Of a stretch of 64,000 bases of DNA, positions 63,301 to 64,000 are shown one piece after another. This stretch comes from Halictus rubicundus (taxonomy: Eukaryota; Arthropoda; Insecta; Hymenoptera; Halictidae). The notes under the pieces are model-generated. The model ran no database searches and was not told the DNA's origin. It saw only the letters and a program-made list of their open reading frames with translations. The position numbers were made by a program, and so were the translations under genes. Each line of letters starts with the position of its first letter. Position 1 is the stretch's first letter. Where the stretch lies: contig NW_027488631.1 in NCBI RefSeq assembly GCF_050948215.1, forward strand, positions 620,001 through 684,000, in the 5' to 3' direction.

Positions 63301-64000
63301 GGATATATGATATTATAGGATGGAGGATACGATATTATAGAGGATAGGCTAGGGTAGAGGATAGTATAAGATAGAGGATAGGATAGGTTAGAGGATAGGA
63401 TAAGATACAGGATAGGATAGAATAGAGTACAGGATAGTATAGAGGATAAGATAATATAGAGAATAGGATAGGATAGATGATAGGACATGATAGAGGATAG
63501 GATAGGATAGAGGATGGGATAGGATAGAGGATAGGATAGTATAGAGAATAGAATAGGATAGAGGATAGGATAGGATTGAGGATAGGATAGGATAGATGAT
63601 AGGATAGAGGATTGGATAGGATAGAGGATACGATACGATAGAGGATAGGATAGGATAGAGGGTAGGATTGAGAATTGGATGGGATAGAGGATACGATACG
63701 ATAGAGGTTAGGATAGGATAGAGGATGGGAGAGGACAGAGGATAGGATAGGATAGAGGATAGAATAGGATAGAGGATAGGATAGGATTGAGGATAGGATA
63801 GGATAGATGATAGGATATAGGATAGGATAAGATAGAGGATAGGATAGGGTCGAGGATAGCATAAGATAGAGGATATGATAGAATAGAGTACAGGATAGTA
63901 TAGAGGACAAGATAATATAGAGAATAGGATATGATAGAGGATAGGACAGGATAGAGGATAGGATAGGATAGAGGATAGGATAGGATAGAGGATAGGATAG
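63301..64000 (+). repeat. Block shared with 58.5-59.1 kb, running off the window
   Basis: Offset 4,818 from about 63,348 to 63,918. The last 80 bases are plain 17-mers, so the array continues beyond the window. Confidence 0.85.

Larger units (their letters stand above)
1..64000 (+). repeat. Satellite array, 17-bp (GGATA)3GA unit
   Basis: The whole window is a head-to-tail array of GGATAGGATAGGATAGA, with interspersed 12-bp (two pentamers plus GA) and 22-bp (four pentamers plus GA) forms. The consensus has 7 G, 7 A, 3 T and no C, so base composition is extremely strand-biased. Recurrent variants (TACGATACG, ATATTAT, GATTGAGG, GACAGAGG, GGGTAGG) mark larger units. I found no unique sequence, coding region, RNA gene, transposon end or inverted segment, and both window ends lie inside the array. 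The unit is not alpha satellite, human satellite II/III (GGAAT-based) or a TTAGGG telomere. Heterochromatic location is inferred from size and lack of genes. Confidence 0.97.

Noticed and set aside
312..63910. Dozens of minus-strand open reading frames of 61 to 846 codons rich in L, S, I, P and Y
   Set aside because: They encode the same 17-residue repeat in all three frames, start at chance CAT variants and end at chance TTA/CTA/TCA variants. No domain or gene structure is present.
1..64000. CRISPR array
   Set aside because: Repeats are regular, but there are no unique spacers; every interval is itself repeat.
1..64000. Telomeric repeat
   Set aside because: The unit is a GGATA pentamer series with GA, not TTAGGG, TTAGG or TTTAGGG, and it shows kilobase-scale higher-order structure.
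1..64000. Human-type satellite II/III
   Set aside because: Those are built on GGAAT/ATTCC. GGAAT does occur here as a rare variant (for example GAGAATGGAATAGG) but never as the unit.
1..64000. Bkm-type GATA/GACA sex-chromosome satellite
   Set aside because: GATA is present in each pentamer, but the period is 5 and 17 bp, not a GATA tetramer, and GACA is only an occasional variant.
1..64000. TATA boxes, promoters or GATA-factor sites
   Set aside because: TATAGG and AGATAG strings follow directly from the repeat and occur throughout, so they carry no positional information.
1..64000. tRNA, rRNA or other structured RNA genes
   Set aside because: The + strand almost lacks C, so stable Watson-Crick stems are hardly possible; none of the conserved cores was seen.

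Overview
This window holds no recognisable gene. All 64,000 bases are one satellite DNA array that runs off both ends. The basic unit is 17 bp, GGATAGGATAGGATAGA (three GGATA pentamers plus GA). Units with two pentamers (12 bp) or four (22 bp) also occur, as do many point variants. Every unit lies head to tail in the same orientation: the + strand is purine-rich and almost free of C, and I saw no inverted stretch. A 64 kb block with no coding region, RNA gene, transposon or unique spacer points to eukaryotic heterochromatin (pericentromeric, subtelomeric, sex-chromosome or B-chromosome). The species cannot be told from sequence alone.

The 17-bp units are not randomly varied. Diagnostic variants let the array be split into zones built from larger duplicated blocks. 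1-4.9 kb is mixed, with a 520-bp partial tandem duplication and a 166-bp dimer. 4.9-7.3 kb carries nine copies of a GATATGCTAG box, including a tandem 381-bp unit. 7.3-11.8 kb is the most uniform 17-mer DNA, with about 0.92-0.94 kb higher-order units that each contain an invariant 149-bp element (GACCTT element). 11.8-18.2 kb is a cascade of 0.84-1.02 kb tandem units. 18.2-31.2 kb is a mosaic of blocks containing 19 further GATATGCTAG boxes. 31.2-44.3 kb contains a 1,573-bp tandem dimer and a shortened third copy. 44.3-51 kb is rich in a 100-bp GCACCG element and holds a 1,267-bp dimer. 51-64 kb holds 505-, 626- and about 540-bp tandem units and several duplicated 0.8-1.1 kb blocks.

Long minus-strand reading frames (up to 846 codons, 14,581-17,121) arise only because the 17-bp unit lacks stops in all three minus frames. 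Since 17 is not a multiple of 3, all frames give the same 17-residue peptide. I treat them as non-coding.

The most informative content is structural. Many copy-to-copy length differences are exact multiples of 17 bp. The block boundaries allow recombination events to be reconstructed: loss of one 924-bp unit, and a three-part mosaic at 27.2-30.8 kb. Three sub-elements stand out as possible protein-binding or structural sites: a 15-bp dyad AGCATATGATATGCT, the 149-bp GACCTT element and the 100-bp GCACCG element. All comparisons were made by eye, so block edges are good to roughly 10-30 bp.
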